DNA from: Oleispira antarctica RB-8
Lineage (GTDB): Bacteria; Pseudomonadota; Gammaproteobacteria; Pseudomonadales; Oceanobacteraceae
Assembly: GCA_000967895.1 (NCBI GenBank)
Contig: FO203512.1
Location: 372,001 to 436,000 of the forward strand
Length of the DNA stretch: 64,000 bases
Reading direction: 5' to 3'
A model generated the notes under the pieces. The model was not told where the DNA came from. It did not search any database and was given only the letters and a program-made list of their open reading frames with translations. Each line of letters begins with the position of its first letter. The stretch's first letter is position 1. The position numbers and the translations under genes were made by a program. This document shows, in pieces, positions 63,033 to 64,000 of the stretch.

Positions 63033-64000
63033 ATGCAGATCCCAACCAGCGCAGGTATGTTAGCCAATAGTGTGTTGCCGGTAACGCCAACACAAGGTGG
63101 GCTATTGTCGCAAGTTGGAGAAACAGCAGGCTCTACGAGCTTTGCCCCTGTTGAGGCGGTCTCTAATGTTAGTTTATCCCGATCAATTCCCGAGCAGCGT
63201 CCACAGCCTGCAACAGCTCCAGAGAATGCAGGTCAGCCTTATATTACTCCTGTTCGTGTTGATGGAAGTAGCATCGATGGGATAAATGGAGGCGAGAAAG
63301 GTGCAGAACAAAGTTCTGAGCAAAATGGCTCAACCTCAGTACAAGCTCAATCTAATGAAAACGCAGAGCGCTCAGAGAATGAATCAAAGCAGCAAGAGCG
63401 TATTCAAGAACAGCAACAGCAGCAAGATTTAGAACTGGTCAGATCATTATCTCAGCGTGATAGTGAAGTCCATGCACATGAAAATGCTCACAGTGCAGTG
63501 GGTGGTCAGTACGCGGGTTCTGCTAATTACAGCTACCAGCGAGGTCCTGATGGGGTTAGCTATGCGGTAGGTGGTGAAGTATCGATTGATGTCGGTGTAA
63601 TTCCAGGAAATCCAGCGGCGACACTCGAAAAAATGCAGTTGGTTCAGCGTGCTGCATTAGCGCCCGCTGAGCCCTCTTCTCAAGATCGCAGGGTGGCTGC
63701 ATTAGCCGCTCAGCAAGCAAATCAGGCACGAGCTGAGCTGGCGACTGAAAACCGAGGCACTTCAAGCTCTGATGGTGAGTCTGCAGCGGATAAAACTGAC
63801 AAAGCAGAGAATGCTGAGTCTTCATTGAATGTTGCTAAAAACGCTTCTCAGGGGACAGCTGATAACACTTCCCAGAAGCCAGAGTCGCAATCGGTTTCAA
63901 ACAGTGAGAATTTTCAAGCAGCCAATGATCGTATTGCCAAAATTAATGAAATTATAGTCGCCATTAGCCAGAATGATACCAGTAAGGCTTCTGGACAATT
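63033..64000 (+). CDS. SprA-related putative metalloprotease, truncated by the window end
   Basis: The frame from ATG 63033 stays open to 64000, giving over 320 residues. The N-terminal 130 residues are low complexity and Q/E-rich. The conserved core contains SEVHAHENAHSAVGG with a zinc-protease HExxH at about 149-153 (HENAH). SYQRGPDGVSYAVGGEVSID and NPAATLEKMQLVQRAALAPAEPS follow. These are the hallmarks of SprA-related putative metalloproteases. No signal peptide is seen. A site AGAAGGAAAAGG lies upstream. The C-terminus is outside the window. Confidence 0.88.
   Translation, partial: MQIPTSAGMLANSVLPVTPTQGGLLSQVGETAGSTSFAPVEAVSNVSLSRSIPEQRPQPATAPENAGQPYITPVRVDGSSIDGINGGEKGAEQSSEQNGSTSVQAQSNENAERSENESKQQERIQEQQQQQDLELVRSLSQRDSEVHAHENAHSAVGGQYAGSANYSYQRGPDGVSYAVGGEVSIDVGVIPGNPAATLEKMQLVQRAALAPAEPSSQDRRVAALAAQQANQARAELATENRGTSSSDGESAADKTDKAENAESSLNVAKNASQGTADNTSQKPESQSVSNSENFQAANDRIAKINEIIVAISQNDTSKASGQ

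Noticed and set aside
63556-63825. Minus-strand frame opposite the SprA-like gene
   Set aside because: It runs antisense through the conserved protease core, so the plus strand is the true coding strand.

Overview
The window looks like part of the chromosome of a marine gammaproteobacterium of the Oceanospirillales type (Oleispira, Thalassolituus or Bermanella relatives). This is inferred from the gene set and its moderate-to-low GC, not from a database match. Most of it is ordinary core chromosome: mutY-yggX, hisB-hisH-hisF, ctpA-envC-gpmI, secB, trmL, ntrB-ntrC, dtd, rpe-gph, srkA, comF and bioB. One integrated island and one large pilus locus interrupt this.

Positions 1-635 are the left flank: a decayed lipoprotein gene and a minus-strand terminator. 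From about 636 to 12422 lies an integrated island of about 11.8 kb inserted at the 3' end of a tRNA-Phe gene (12410-12485). It carries a P4-type tyrosine integrase, an unknown gene co-transcribed with the integrase (DUF6387-like), an AlpA-type regulator, two small winged-helix-like proteins and a type I restriction-modification system (hsdM, hsdS, hsdR). Between hsdS and hsdR are the scars of a deleted DUF1016 nuclease gene and of at least one other gene. A near-identical 27-bp direct repeat sits just inside each end.

Positions 12.5-27.9 kb hold housekeeping genes and two signalling items: a YfiR-like periplasmic protein paired with a GGDEF-EAL membrane protein, and a short orphan flagellin with a sigma-28-like promoter. 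The his cluster lacks hisA between hisH and hisF.

Positions 28.6-45.6 kb are a complete-looking MSHA-type IV pilus locus in one direction: mshI, a PilN-like gene, mshJ, K, L, M, N, E, G, a prepilin-like gene, mshA, C, D, O, P and Q. Many of the genes overlap. It encodes the inner-membrane platform, secretin, ATPases, major pilin, minor pilins and a 1377-residue MshQ with a LamG-like domain.

Positions 45.6-64 kb run ntrC-ntrB-DUF4124 (with a candidate sigma-54 promoter and NtrC site), dtd, an unknown gene, a Q/E-rich gene, a methyltransferase, a divergent phosphoketolase-family gene behind a 36-codon leader ORF, an ABC-type sensor/GGDEF fusion, a DUF3530 protein, rpe-gph, an outer-membrane barrel, srkA, comF, bioB, a small flagellar-like protein, and a SprA-like HExxH metalloprotease gene that runs off the window end.

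The most unusual signals are the paired dyad repeats beside the island winged-helix gene, the hairpin hiding the alpA ribosome-binding site, the deletion scars between hsdS and hsdR, and the overlapping leader ORF before the phosphoketolase-like gene. I could not identify a convincing complete new defence or genetic system.
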